Origin: CAWIUB01 sp963839995
GTDB taxonomy: Bacteria > Actinomycetota > Actinomycetes > Mycobacteriales > Jatrophihabitantaceae
DNA: 64,000 bases
NCBI GenBank assembly: GCA_963839995.1
Contig: CAWIXH010000001.1
Span: 496,001-560,000, forward strand
Direction: 5' to 3'
How positions within the stretch are numbered: position 1 is the stretch's first letter; every line of letters begins with the position of its first letter. The position numbers were made by a program, and so were the translations under genes. Shown here in pieces: positions 26,263-35,469 of this stretch. Under the pieces are notes generated by a model, which was given only the letters and a program-made list of their open reading frames with translations, was not told the DNA's origin and did no database searches.

Positions 26263-27616
26263 TTCCCTTCGCCGAATCGAGGTATCCGTGTGGTGAGCAC
26301 ACCCGAACAGGACGACGTCAAACGCCGTGAGCGGGCGCAGCAGGTGGCGTTGTTCCGTTACCAGTTGATCTGCCCGGCGCTGGATCCGGGGCTGTCGACC
26401 AAGGCCCGCGGGCGGATCGTGCGGGCGATCGCGGCTGGCAGCCACGCCGGCCCGTTCGGCGGTCAGCACCGCTACTCGCGCGACAGCCTGGACCGGTGGA
26501 TCCGCCGCTACCGGGCCGGTGGGTTCGACGCGCTGATGCCCTCCATCCGCCAACCAGGCTCCCGGATCGACACCGGCGTGTTGGAGTTGGCGGTCGCGCT
26601 CAAGCGGGAGAACGCACAGCGCACCGCGGCGCAGGTGGCCCGGATCCTGCGCGCCTCGACCGGCTACTCACCCTCGGAGTCGACGCTGCTGCGACTGTTC
26701 CACCGCCGCGAGCTGATCGGCCCGGCGGCCGGTGAGGCTGTGGTGTTCGGCCGGTTCGAAGCCTCAGCGCCGAACGAGCGGTGGGTCGGCGACGCGTTGC
26801 ACGGCCCCCGGGTCGGCGGGCGCAAGACGTACCTGTTCGCCTTCCTTGATGATCAGGCTCGGCTCGCGGTCGGCTACCGGTTCGGCTTCGCCGAGGACAC
26901 CGTGCGGCTGGCCGCCGCGCTGGAACCGGCGCTCGCGTGCCGCGGCGTGCCCGCCAGCTGCTACGTCGACAACGGCTCGGCCTATGTCGATGCCTGGCTG
27001 TTGCGGGCCTGCGGCAAGCTCGGGATCCGGCTGATCCACTCCACCCCGCATCGGCCGCAAGGCCGCGGCAAAATAGAACGGTTCTTGTGCGCCACGAGGC
27101 GCTCGTTTGCATCCCCGGTTCAGCCGGGAGGGATTGGAGGTAGATCTCTGGGTCTGCTGGCTTACCTGGATCCGAAAGGTGAAGGGGACCGTAGCCTGCC
27201 AGGAAACCAGCGGCCGGGTCCAGATGTCTGGGACGGTGCGCTGGGGGACCCGCGTGACATGGCGAAAGCTGGATTGCCTGAATCCCAATCTCCAGAAGGT
27301 GAAAGTTCGCACCCGCCGGAAAGACATCTGAAACCGGCGCCTGGCCCTGCGGCGTCTTGGAACTACGCCGACGCAACCTCCGGGCCGGGAGCGATGCCCA
27401 GTGAGGGCATTGAAGGAGATGAGTGGGGCGCCTACATCACGCTGCACCGTGTGAACGAGACGAACGTGGGATCGCCTACGGGGCGCGAGCCCTATGGCGA
27501 CGCAGGCCTCGTAGTAGTCGCCGGAGTCACGCCCGGTCGAGGGGGACGGGAAAGCCGTCCACAGGGCGAAGGGGGCCAGGTGATCCGGACACCAGGACGA
27601 CCAGGAGGTATGCGTA

Positions 27617-29410
27617 ATGCAGAGCGCCGAAACGGTGCTGGGTGTCCTACGTGAGCGCGGCAGGCGCGGCCTGCCGTGTGACGAACTGTATCGACAGCTG
27701 TTCAACCAGCAGCTGTATCTGCTGGCCTACGGGCGCATCTACGCCAATAAGGGCGCGATGACACCCGGAGTCAGCCAGGAAACCGTGGACGGCATGTCAC
27801 TGGCCAAGATCGACCGGATCATCGACGCGGTGCGCCACGAGCGTTACCGCTTCGCGCCGGTACGAAGGGTGCATATCCCGAAACCCAACGGGAAGACCCG
27901 GCCCTTGGGATTGCCGACGTGGTCGGACAAGTTGGTCGGCGAAGTGGTCCGCCTGCTGTTGGAGGCCTACTACGAACCGATCTTCGCCGACCGGTCCCAC
28001 GGGTTCCGGCCCCGGCGAGGCTGCCACACCGCGTTGCGGGAGGTTGCCAACACCTGGACCGGGACGACCTGGTTCATCGAGGGCGACATCGCCGACTGCT
28101 TCGGGTCGCTGGACCACGAGGTCCTGCTCTCGACGCTCGGCGAGCGCATCCACGATGGCCGGTTCCTGCGGCTGGTGCGCGGCATGCTCACCGCCGGATA
28201 CTTGGAGGACTGGACCTGGAACGCCACGCTCAGCGGCGCGCCGCAGGGCGGGGTCGCGTCTCCGGTCTTGTCCAACATCTACCTGCACAAGTTGGACGTC
28301 TTCGTCGAGACGGTTCTGATCCCTCAACACACCCGAGGAACGCGGCGGGCCCGCAACATGGCCTACCGCGAGGTCGAACACGCGATCGCGCGTGCTCGCC
28401 GTCGAGGTGACCGCACGCAAGTGCGCGAGCTTTACCGGCAGCTGCACAGCCTGCCCAGCCAGGATCCGAACGATCCCGGCTACCGGCGGCTGCGCTACGT
28501 GCGATACGCCGACGACCACCTCCTCGGGTTCGCCGGACCGAAGGCTGAAGCCGAGCAGATCAAACAGCGCCTCGCGGCATTCCTGCGTGATGACCTCAAG
28601 CTGGAACTGTCCGCGGACAAGACGCTGATCACCCATGCCCGCAGCCAGCGGGCCAAGTTCCTCGGCTATGAGATCTCGGTCGCGAGCACGACCCGCAACA
28701 CGAGGACCCCGACTGCCAGCGATCGACGCAACCGCCGCTCGCTGAACGGGGCAATCCAGTTGCACGTGCCCGCGAGCGTGGTCAAGGCCAAGAGCGCCCG
28801 ATACCTGGCACGCGGCAAACCCGCCACCCAGAACCGGCTGATCAACGAGGCCGACTACACCATCGTCGGCCACTTCGGCGCCGCCTATCGGGGCATCGTC
28901 CAGTACTACCTGCTCGCCGCAGACGTGCAGCGACTGCACCGGCTGCAGTGGGTCATGGAAACCTCCATGCTCCATACGCTCGCGGACAAGCATCGCTCGA
29001 CGGTGACGAGAATGGCCGCCCGCCACAAGGCCAAGATCGTCACACCGCACGGGCTACGAACATGCTTCGAAGCCAGAATGGACCGGGCAGGCAGAGATCC
29101 ACTGGTCGCAAGGTTCGGCGGCATTCCGTTGAAGCGGCAGAAGATGGCGGTCATCAATGACCGCCCCGCCATGCCGACCCACCCGCACAAGGAACTGGTC
29201 CGCCGGCTCACCACGGGAAGGTGCGAGGTCTGCGGGCAGAAAGACGAGGTGGAAGTTCACCACGTCCGCTCGCTCGCTGGCCTCGCCAGGCACGGCCAAC
29301 CGCAGCCCGACTGGGTGCAAGTCATGCTCGGCAAGCGTCGCAAGGCCCTCGTGGTCTGCGAGGCCTGCCATGACCGCATCCACGGGCACCCTCGACCGCT
29401 CGCGTCGTGA
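27617..29410 (+). CDS. ltrA: Group II intron reverse transcriptase/maturase with HNH endonuclease
   Basis: ATG 27617 behind AGGAGGT gives 597 aa. RT domain: VHIPKPNGKTRPLGLPTWSD, PIFADRSHGFRPRRGCHTAL, FIEGDIADCFGSLDHEVLL, APQGGVASPVLSNIYLHKLD and the catalytic box RYADDHLLGF. Maturase domain X covers about 400-500. A C-terminal HNH nuclease has CEVCGQKDEVEVHHVRSL and VVCEACHDRIHGHP. All catalytic residues are present, so splicing and retrohoming activity are plausible. Confidence 0.95.
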   Translation: MQSAETVLGVLRERGRRGLPCDELYRQLFNQQLYLLAYGRIYANKGAMTPGVSQETVDGMSLAKIDRIIDAVRHERYRFAPVRRVHIPKPNGKTRPLGLPTWSDKLVGEVVRLLLEAYYEPIFADRSHGFRPRRGCHTALREVANTWTGTTWFIEGDIADCFGSLDHEVLLSTLGERIHDGRFLRLVRGMLTAGYLEDWTWNATLSGAPQGGVASPVLSNIYLHKLDVFVETVLIPQHTRGTRRARNMAYREVEHAIARARRRGDRTQVRELYRQLHSLPSQDPNDPGYRRLRYVRYADDHLLGFAGPKAEAEQIKQRLAAFLRDDLKLELSADKTLITHARSQRAKFLGYEISVASTTRNTRTPTASDRRNRRSLNGAIQLHVPASVVKAKSARYLARGKPATQNRLINEADYTIVGHFGAAYRGIVQYYLLAADVQRLHRLQWVMETSMLHTLADKHRSTVTRMAARHKAKIVTPHGLRTCFEARMDRAGRDPLVARFGGIPLKRQKMAVINDRPAMPTHPHKELVRRLTTGRCEVCGQKDEVEVHHVRSLAGLARHGQPQPDWVQVMLGKRRKALVVCEACHDRIHGHPRPLAS

Positions 29411-29418
29411 TCGCTGGA

Positions 29419-29452
29419 GAGCCGGATGACGGGAAACTGTCACGTCCGGTTC
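29419..29452 (+). ncRNA. Group II intron 1 domain V
   Basis: GAGCCGGATGAC pairs with GTCACGTCCGGTTC around a GGGAAACT-type apex, 34 nt in total. It has the AGC catalytic triad and two-base bulge layout of ribozyme domain V. It lies just past the ltrA stop. Confidence 0.85.
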
Positions 29453-29892
29453 GGTGGGAGGCCGTGCGGAAAAGGACCAGCCCAACCGGCTGGCACCTCG
29501 CCGCGCGGCCGACCCTGCCCCGCACCGTGCGTGATCAGTTCCTCGTCGAGGTCACCGACACCAGCGCCGCCGACCTCGCCGAGCGCGGGCAGAGTCCGGC
29601 CGCCGCGCTGCTCGAGCTCAACGGGTTGTTCACCGCGTGGGTCGAGTCGGTCTATCACCACCAGGTGCACTCCGAGACCGGGCAAAGCCCACTGCAGCGG
29701 TGGAACGACGGCTGGCAGGCCGCCGGGCACGGCCCGGTGATGCCCGCCGCCGCCGCATTGACCGAGGCGTTCTTGTGGTCGACGCTGCGCACGGTTCTGT
29801 TGACCGGACTACGGGAGGACACGCCGACGTGGTCTGGACGATGTCGAGCTGTTGATCGGTAGAACTCACGCAGCTTGATCACAGGAGGCTGC

Positions 29893-31140
29893 GTGTCGTC
29901 ATTCGACGAGGTGGAGCGGGACGTCGAGTCGGTCCGGCTGCCGCGGTGGGGCCGGGTCGCACCCGATGGGGGCATGGTGCCGTGGCTGGTGGTGGATCCG
30001 AGCGGCGAGCCGGTCGCCCCGGTTCGGCAGTTCCTCGTGGACTTCGTTGCCCGGGGCAATCGTCCGGGCAGCGTTCGCAGCTACGCCTATGACCTGCTGC
30101 GGTGGTGGCGATGGCTGCACGCGGTGGATGTCGACTGGAGTCGGGCGACCTCGGCGGAGGTGCGCGACTTCGTGCTCTGGCTCGGGCAGGCACGCAAGCC
30201 TCGCCGGGCGGCGCGTACCGCCTCGGCTGTGACGGCGGGGACGGTGAACCCGGTGACGCGCAAGCAGCACCTTGACGACTCCTACCAGCCCCGCACCGTT
30301 CGGCACTCGAACGCGGTGCTGCGGGCCTTCTACGAGTTCTGGATCGAGCGGGGTGAGGGGCCGTTGATCAACCCGGTCCCGTTGGACCGACGGGGGCGCC
30401 GACCCAACGCGCACCACAACCCGATGGAGCCGTTCCGCCCCGAGGGCCGGATCCGCTACAACCCGAAGATCCCCAAGCGTGCCCCGCGGGCGATGCCCGA
30501 TGAGCGTTGGCGCGACTTGTTCGCCGCGATGCGCTCCAACCGCGACCGCGCGATCCTCGCGCTGGCGATCAGCACCGCGGCCCGGGCCAGCGAGTTGCTC
30601 GGGTTACGCGGCGCCGACCTCGACTGGGGCGATCAGCTGATCCGGGTGCGCCGCAAGGGGTCCGACGCCGAGCAGTGGCTGCCGGCCAGCCCGGAGGCGT
30701 TCGTCTGGCTTCGTCTCTACCTCGCCGAGATCGGCGACCTGCCGGCCGACGGACCGGTCTGGTTGACGTTGCGGCGACGCCGCCGAGGCGGCGGGACGCT
30801 GGAACGCCGGCCGCTGAACTACGAGGCGCTACGGGCGGTGCTGCGCCGCGCGAACGTCCTGCTTGGCAGCAACTGGACCATGCACGACGCACGCCACACC
30901 TGCGCGATCCGGATGGTCCGGGACGACGCGCTGTCCCTCCGGGACATCCAGACGATCTTGGGGCACGCGCAGCTTGCAACCACGCAGATCTACGTCGAAG
31001 ACGACGACACCGAGGTCTTCCGGCGCGTCCGCCAGCACCTGGCCAGCCGCGAGAACACCGCGCCCAAGGCCGCGCCGCTGGTGGCCGACGGCTATGACGC
31101 CGCAGACCTGGCCATCCTGTTCGGAGGGACAGTCCAATGA
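29893..31140 (+). CDS. Tyrosine recombinase / integrase (TnpA-like)
   Basis: GTG 29893 sits five bases after AGGAGG and gives 415 aa. A SAM-like N-terminal domain (VRQFLVDFVARGNRPGSVRSYAYDLLRWWRWL) precedes the catalytic domain. Arg I is in ISTAARASELLGLRG, the HxxR box in HDARHTCAIRMV, and the later His and the Tyr nucleophile in LGHAQLATTQIYVE. All active residues are present. It overlaps the next recombinase by 4 bases. Paired large recombinases of this kind recall the TnpA/TnpB module of Tn554-type elements. Confidence 0.9.
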   Translation: MSSFDEVERDVESVRLPRWGRVAPDGGMVPWLVVDPSGEPVAPVRQFLVDFVARGNRPGSVRSYAYDLLRWWRWLHAVDVDWSRATSAEVRDFVLWLGQARKPRRAARTASAVTAGTVNPVTRKQHLDDSYQPRTVRHSNAVLRAFYEFWIERGEGPLINPVPLDRRGRRPNAHHNPMEPFRPEGRIRYNPKIPKRAPRAMPDERWRDLFAAMRSNRDRAILALAISTAARASELLGLRGADLDWGDQLIRVRRKGSDAEQWLPASPEAFVWLRLYLAEIGDLPADGPVWLTLRRRRRGGGTLERRPLNYEALRAVLRRANVLLGSNWTMHDARHTCAIRMVRDDALSLRDIQTILGHAQLATTQIYVEDDDTEVFRRVRQHLASRENTAPKAAPLVADGYDAADLAILFGGTVQ

Positions 31141-32902
31141 CGACGACCACTGCCGCTGACCGGCGACGGCGTCCGGCGACACCCCTGACACCCACCGCCC
31201 TGCGGGAGGCCCGGCCGGCTGGGCCGATCGACCGCATGCCGGCCGGTGAAGTGCTGGACCTGGTGTCGCGGCTGCCGCTGCCGGCACGGGTCTGGAACGG
31301 GATCCCCGCGATGCGGCTGCAGGGCGCGAGACGCGTCTTGGGGTGGCTGGAGTCGATGCCCGGCGAGGGCTGGCAGGACCGCTGGCTGGCTGCCGGCGCC
31401 GACCATGGCCTGGGTTGGGTCGATCAGCTGACCGTCGGGGACCCGCGCAGTGACAAGCACAAACGCGACGAGGTGATGCGCGGGCTGGCCGCCCTGCTGC
31501 TCTGCCGGCTGGTCCAGCCCAGCTATCCGTTCCTCGCCGCCTACAAGGCGGCCAGACTGTTCAGCGACGTGCAAACCCACATCAGCGTCGAGGTGTTCGC
31601 CCGGGTCCGTGCCGCGGCCAGCCAGCGCGCGATGACCGTCGATCAGACCCGACTGGCGCTCACCATCCTGGCGAAGATGGTGCTGCACACAGGCAAAGAC
31701 CTCGACCAGCTCACCGTCGACGACTTCTTCGAACTGCGTGCCTGGAGCGTTCAGGAACCTGGTCGCAAGACGTCCGGCACCAACGGAGCATGGGACCTGC
31801 TGCGCGATATCGGCGTGCTGGACGCGAACCAGCCGCTGCGATCGACGCGGCGAGCCGGGCAGCGCCCCACTGCCGAGTTGGTCGACCGGTACCGGATCTC
31901 CTGCCAGCCGATCCGTGCGGTGCTCATCCGCTACCTCGGCCAGCGCAGGCCCGGCCTGGACTACAGCTCGTTTCGTCAACTGGTCGCCGCCCTGGCCGGG
32001 CGGTTCTGGGCCGACATCGAGCAACACCACCCCGGCATCGACACCCTCGACCTGCCCGCCGACGTCGCGGACGCCTGGAAGCAGCGACTGCTGCACGTCA
32101 CCAAATCCGACGGCCAGACCAGGACCCGCAAGGGCCGGCTCGACATCCTGTCACGGGTGCGGTCGTTCTATCTCGACATCCAGGAATGGGCGCTGGAGGA
32201 CGCCTCCTGGGCCGCCTGGGCGGTACCCAGCCCGGTCCGCCGCGACGATCTTGAGGGATTCACCAAGCTCCGCAGGCAGATCACGTCCGAGATGCACCAG
32301 CGCGTCCGTGACCGGCTACCCCAACTACCGCTGCTGGTCGATGCGGCCGAACGGCACCGCGACGACATGGCCAGCCTCCTGGCCAAGATCCGGCAGGCCG
32401 CGGTCGGCGACGTGGTCGACCACGACGGACACTCCTACCGCAGGCTCGCCCACCGGGACGAGGGGCCGACCGTGGTGCTCGCGGAGAACCTCACCAGCGG
32501 CGACACCGTCGAGCTGACCCACGCCGAGGACGACGCCTTCTGGGCCTGGGCGATCATCGAGACACTGCGACACACCGGCGTCCGCCGAGAAGAACTGCTC
32601 GAGATCACCCATCTCGCGCTGGTCTCCTACCGGCTCCCCGGAACCGGCGAGATCGTTCCGCTGCTGCAGATCCTGCCGTCCAAGGTCCACGAGGAGCGGC
32701 TGCTGCTGGTCACCCCGGAGCTGGCCAGCGTGCTGGCCTCGATCGTCTGCCGTGTCCGCAGTGAGGACGGCACAGTCCCGCTGGTCACGCGCTACGACCC
32801 GCACGAGCGCACCACCGGGCCCAAGCTGCCGCACCTGTTCCAACGCCGACGGGCATGGCGACACGAGGTGATCAGCCCACAGATGCTGATCTCCCTGTGG
32901 CC
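31137..32902 (+). pseudogene. Second tyrosine recombinase (TnpB-like), truncated by IS3
   Basis: ATG 31137 overlaps the first integrase stop (ATGA). About 588 residues remain: a long N-terminal region (FLAAYKAARLFSDVQTHISVEVF), then the catalytic Arg in IIETLRHTGVRREELLEITH and the strand pair LLQILPSKVHEERLLLVTPEL. The HxxR and Tyr boxes should follow ISPQML but are absent. The IS3 element starts at 32903, and DNA after it does not continue the gene. The protein should be catalytically dead unless the missing part lies elsewhere. Confidence 0.85.
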
Positions 32903-32962
32903 TGCCTCCCAGATTTCGGACACCGGCCCTTATAGGGTCCGGACCGGAATGGAGGATGGGAA

Positions 32963-33253
32963 ATGTCAGAACGGCGCAGGAAGTATTCGCCCGAGTTTAA
33001 GGACGAGGCGGTAAAGATGGTGATCGAGTCATCTCGGCCGATCGCCGATGTTGCACGGGAGATCCACCTGAACGAAACCACCCTGGGTAATTGGGTGGCG
33101 AAGTATCGGGCCGAGCACGTCGAGGACGAGCCGCCGTTGAATATTACGGAGCGGGCGCGACTGCGAGAATTGGAGCGGGAAGTTCGGGAATTGCGGATGA
33201 AGAGCGAGTTCCTGGGAAAAGCGGCGGCCTTCTTCGCCCAGGAGTATCGGTGA
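32963..33253 (+). CDS. IS3 OrfA (HTH)
   Basis: The 96-aa protein (MSERRRKYSPEFKDEAVKMV) has the HTH_Tnp_1 fold (SRPIADVAREIHLNETTLGNWV) and a leucine-zipper-like tail (RLRELEREVRELRMKSEFL). GGGAAAA at 33214-33220, in phase as G GGA AAA, is a textbook -1 slippery heptamer leading into OrfB to make OrfAB transposase. Confidence 0.9.
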   Translation: MSERRRKYSPEFKDEAVKMVIESSRPIADVAREIHLNETTLGNWVAKYRAEHVEDEPPLNITERARLRELEREVRELRMKSEFLGKAAAFFAQEYR

Positions 33254-34140
33254 GCGAGCGGTACGAGTTCATCGATGCGCAGAAGGCGTTCTACCCGGTC
33301 CGGTCGATGTGCCGGTGGTCACAGGTTTCGGCGTCGGGCTACTACGACTGGCGGTCGCGGCCGGCGTCGGCGACCGCCGAGCGCCGGCGTGAGCTGGAGG
33401 TCCTCGTGGCCGTCGTGTTCGAGGAGGCGGACGGCATCTACGGCTACCGGCGGGTGCATGCCGAGCTGGCCCGCGGGCAGGTCCCGGCCAGCCCGGAGCT
33501 GGTGCGAGCGGTGATGCGCGATCTCGGCCTGTACCCCTGCCAGCCCAAGCCCTTCCGGCCCACCACCACGACCCCGGGCGACGCAAGTGCAGTACCGGAC
33601 CTAGTGGCCCGCGACTTCACCGCCGCCGCGCCGGGCAGCAAGCTTGTCGGGGACATCACCTACATTCCCACCTGGCGCGGCTGGGCTTACCTGGCCACCG
33701 TCATCGACTGCCACACCAAGGCATGCATCGGCTGGGCGGTCGCCGAGCACATGCGCACCGACCTCGTCGTGGACGCGTTGGACATGGCCGCCCGCAATTA
33801 CGACCTCGCCGACGAGTGTATATTCCACTCCGATCGCGGAACACAATACATGTCCGACCAGTTCGCGAAACACGCTACCGCGCTGGGTATTCGCCGCTCG
33901 GTCGGCCGCACCGGTATCTGCTACGACAATGCGCTCGCCGAATCCTTCAATGCCGCGTTGAAAGTCGAGCGCGTCAATCGCACCCAATATCCAACCCTAG
34001 AACACGCACGACGTGATATTGTGCAGTACATCGAATTCCGCTATAATCGTCGCAGGCTTCACTCGGCACTCGGCTATCGGACACCACACGAAGCCTACAA
34101 CGACTACATCAACAAGCGCGGATCTCTTTCCGCGGCGTAA
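33250..34140 (+). CDS. IS3 OrfB (DDE transposase)
   Basis: GTG 33250 (VSERYEFIDAQKAFYPV) gives 296 aa, and the frame extends upstream to receive the -1 shift from OrfA. DDE residues are in LVGDITYIPTWRG (D), ECIFHSDRGTQYMSD (D) and DNALAESFNAALKVE (E). YNRRRLHSALGY is the classical C-terminal motif. Intact and probably active. Confidence 0.92.
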   Translation: MSERYEFIDAQKAFYPVRSMCRWSQVSASGYYDWRSRPASATAERRRELEVLVAVVFEEADGIYGYRRVHAELARGQVPASPELVRAVMRDLGLYPCQPKPFRPTTTTPGDASAVPDLVARDFTAAAPGSKLVGDITYIPTWRGWAYLATVIDCHTKACIGWAVAEHMRTDLVVDALDMAARNYDLADECIFHSDRGTQYMSDQFAKHATALGIRRSVGRTGICYDNALAESFNAALKVERVNRTQYPTLEHARRDIVQYIEFRYNRRRLHSALGYRTPHEAYNDYINKRGSLSAA

Positions 34141-34181
34141 GAAACACCACCAATTACATGTCCGAAATTCGCGGAGCAGCC

Positions 34182-34338
34182 CAATCAAGGCGCTTTTGTA
34201 CGCCGGTGACCTTACGGGGCACACGTCGCTATCCGTCGCAAGGGGCAACGTCCCCCCGTTGCGGGGTCCCCCTGCCCCGCCGAACCGGCATCGCGACTGG
34301 AACGGTGGGGCCACGGCGTTCGCGTGAGTCAAGGTCGC
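34182..34338. other. Short non-coding stretch after IS3
   Basis: No gene recognised. It does not continue the interrupted recombinase, so a deletion accompanied or followed the IS3 insertion. Confidence 0.4.
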
Positions 34339-34368
34339 TTGACATCACTTCTGAGGTAAAGGTAGTTT
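34339..34368 (+). promoter_or_regulatory. Promoter of the HTH/membrane-protein pair
   Basis: TTGACA (34339-34344) and TAGTTT (34363-34368; TANNNT type) are 18 bp apart. The predicted start of transcription falls at about the GTG at 34375, so the mRNA would be leaderless, common in actinobacteria. Confidence 0.6.
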
Positions 34369-34374
34369 GACTTT

Positions 34375-34587
34375 GTGCGGAATCGGGTGCGGGAGTTGCG
34401 CATAGCGCAGGGTTTGCTGCAGGCCGAACTTGCGGCGGCGCTGGGGGTGTCGCGGCAGACGGTGATCTCGATCGAGACCGGCCGCTACCTGCCGTCCCTG
34501 CCGTTGGCGTTTCGGATTGCTCGGTTGTTCCAGACGCCGCTGGACAAGGTGTTCGAGCCTGATGAGGAGGAAGGAGACGGGCTATGA
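34375..34587 (+). CDS. Xre-family small HTH regulator
   Basis: GTG 34375 gives 70 aa: RVRELRIAQGLLQAELAAALGVSRQTVISIETGRYLPSLPLAFRIARLF (in parts) is a complete HTH_3 domain, ending in an acidic tail. Such proteins regulate the membrane protein that follows, overlapped by ATGA. The pair (YozG/DUF2178-like) is widespread. Confidence 0.9.
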   Translation: MRNRVRELRIAQGLLQAELAAALGVSRQTVISIETGRYLPSLPLAFRIARLFQTPLDKVFEPDEEEGDGL

Positions 34588-35045
34588 GCAGAGGAGCGTT
34601 GCCGCCGCGGCTGCGGGTGCCGGTGCTGTTCGTGGCGATCGGTATCGCGGGGCTGGCTGGGGGCGGGGCCCGCTATGGCTGGGCGAGCGCGGGGTACCTG
34701 GCGCCGATCGTGATCGCTGTCGCGGTGGGCTACTACCTGCTGTCCGGGCGGGACAGCGATGCCGGGGCGCTGGTGCGCCGCGAGGTGGACGAACGGGTGG
34801 TCGGGCAGCGGTTGCGGGTGCAGGCGTTCGTCGGACGGGTGCTCAGTCTCGCGGTGGCCATCGCCTACTCGGTGGCGGTCGCGGTGAAGGCCACGCTGTG
34901 GCCGTTCGCGGTGCTGCTCGCCGTGCTGGCAGTGTCGTTTGCCGCCGGCTGGCTGCTCTACGGCGAGCACGGTCCCGGCCGCGGGGACGGTCAGGACGGC
35001 GGGGGCGACCGCGCGCGGCGACGCGGGTCGCTGCTGCGGCGCTAA
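34584..35045 (+). CDS. DUF2178-like membrane protein
   Basis: The 153-aa protein has four hydrophobic helices (VPVLFVAIGIAGLAGG; YLAPIVIAVAVGYYLL; VLSLAVAIAYSVAVAV; FAVLLAVLAVSFAAGWLLY). Between helices two and three, VRREVDERVVGQRLRVQAF is the DUF2178 signature region. The tail is Gly/Arg-rich. It is co-translated with the upstream HTH protein; function unknown. Confidence 0.8.
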   Translation: MSRGALPPRLRVPVLFVAIGIAGLAGGGARYGWASAGYLAPIVIAVAVGYYLLSGRDSDAGALVRREVDERVVGQRLRVQAFVGRVLSLAVAIAYSVAVAVKATLWPFAVLLAVLAVSFAAGWLLYGEHGPGRGDGQDGGGDRARRRGSLLRR

Positions 35046-35069
35046 GTTTAGTTTGAAGGTGCGGCCAGC

Positions 35070-35415
35070 TCAGTGCTTCGCGGCGCTCAGCAGCCCGGTG
35101 GCTGCCCACGGGCCGCCGTACCAGTAGTTCGGACCGAGCCAGCGCTGCTTGACGTCATCGCCGAGGTGTTCTCGGTAGCTGTCGACATGCCGAAAGTCAG
35201 CTATCAGCAGCCGGCCCCCAGGGCGTAGCACGCGCATCGCCTCGTCCAGGGCACGGTCCCGTCCGTCGGCGGTGGGGATGTTGTGGATCCCAGTGCACTC
35301 GTCACCACGTCGAAGCTGTCATCAGGGAACGGCAGCTGGGTCATGTCGGCGGTGTGCAGCTCCACGCGGTCGGCGACGCCGGCCGCTTTCGCGTTAGCGA
35401 GAGTGACGGCGGCGT
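35070..35415 (-). pseudogene. SAM methyltransferase, C-terminal part (split by IS256)
   Basis: The reverse strand encodes AAVTLANAKAAGVADRVELHTADMTQLPFPDDSFDVVTSAL, in parts. Near 35300 the frame changes, then IHNIPTADGRDRALDEAMRVLRPGGRLLIADFRHV and GGPWAATGLLSAAKH follow to a stop at 35070. This is the second half of a class I methyltransferase. Its N-terminal half is at 37244-37643 on the far side of IS256 copy 1. A missing base near 35300 adds a second lesion. Confidence 0.8.
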
Positions 35416-35469
35416 GAGCTTGTCAAGTCTTCTGTGTGTGGGGTGCTCCTTGTTGATGTTGGTGGGTGT

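Larger units (their letters stand above)
27087..29519 (+). mobile_element. Group II intron 1, full length, with LtrA-type protein
   Basis: The intron begins GTGCGCC, matching the GUGYG 5' consensus, directly after exon codon Phe. It holds a long 5' RNA region, an intron-encoded reverse transcriptase/maturase (27617-29410), a 34-nt domain V (29419-29452) and a domain VI region. The 3' end is placed at 29519 because this restores the transposase frame; the exact end could shift by a few bases. It is in the sense orientation of its host gene, so splicing would be productive. Confidence 0.85.
25379..29793 (+). mobile_element. DUF6431/DDE insertion element, copy 2, carrying a group II intron
   Basis: The left end matches copy 1 from CTGTTGACCG onward. 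The element contains the DUF6431 gene, the hairpin and the DDE transposase, the latter interrupted by a complete group II intron (27087-29519). The transposase loses family similarity near 29793, before its expected C-terminal beta-barrel, and an integrase gene follows at once. The right end has therefore been removed or replaced. Confidence 0.8.
26293..29862 (+). pseudogene. DDE transposase split by a group II intron
   Basis: Exon 1 (26293-27086) encodes the HTH domains, NERWVGDALHGP and YVDNGSAYVDAW with the first two Asp, and LIHSTPHRPQGRGKIERF with the catalytic Glu. Exon 2 starts at 29520. Joining TTCTT to C restores Phe and gives FRTVRDQFLVEVTD, VYHHQVHSETGQSPLQRW and LTEAFLWSTLRTV, the expected order. 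After about 29793 the Mu-type C-terminal barrel is replaced by unrelated residues up to a stop at 29862. Splicing could rejoin the exons, but the protein would still lack its tail. Confidence 0.85.
32903..34178 (+). mobile_element. IS3-family insertion sequence
   Basis: Ends TGCCTCCCAGATTTCGGACA (from 32903) and, inverted, TGCTCCGCGAATTTCGGACA (to 34178) share the ATTTCGGACA core. A 3-bp GCC is present on both sides (32900-32902 and 34179-34181), a typical IS3 duplication. Two overlapping ORFs with a slippery site make a full element. Confidence 0.85.

Noticed and set aside
27797..29050. 417-codon reverse frame inside group II intron 1
   Set aside because: Antisense of the reverse transcriptase; low-complexity Val/Gly/Asp composition typical of high-GC shadows.
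29790..29805. CTGTTGACCG repeating the left end of the DUF6431 element, possibly its right end
   Set aside because: Only ten bases match and they are in direct, not inverted, orientation; such a match can occur by chance in this window.
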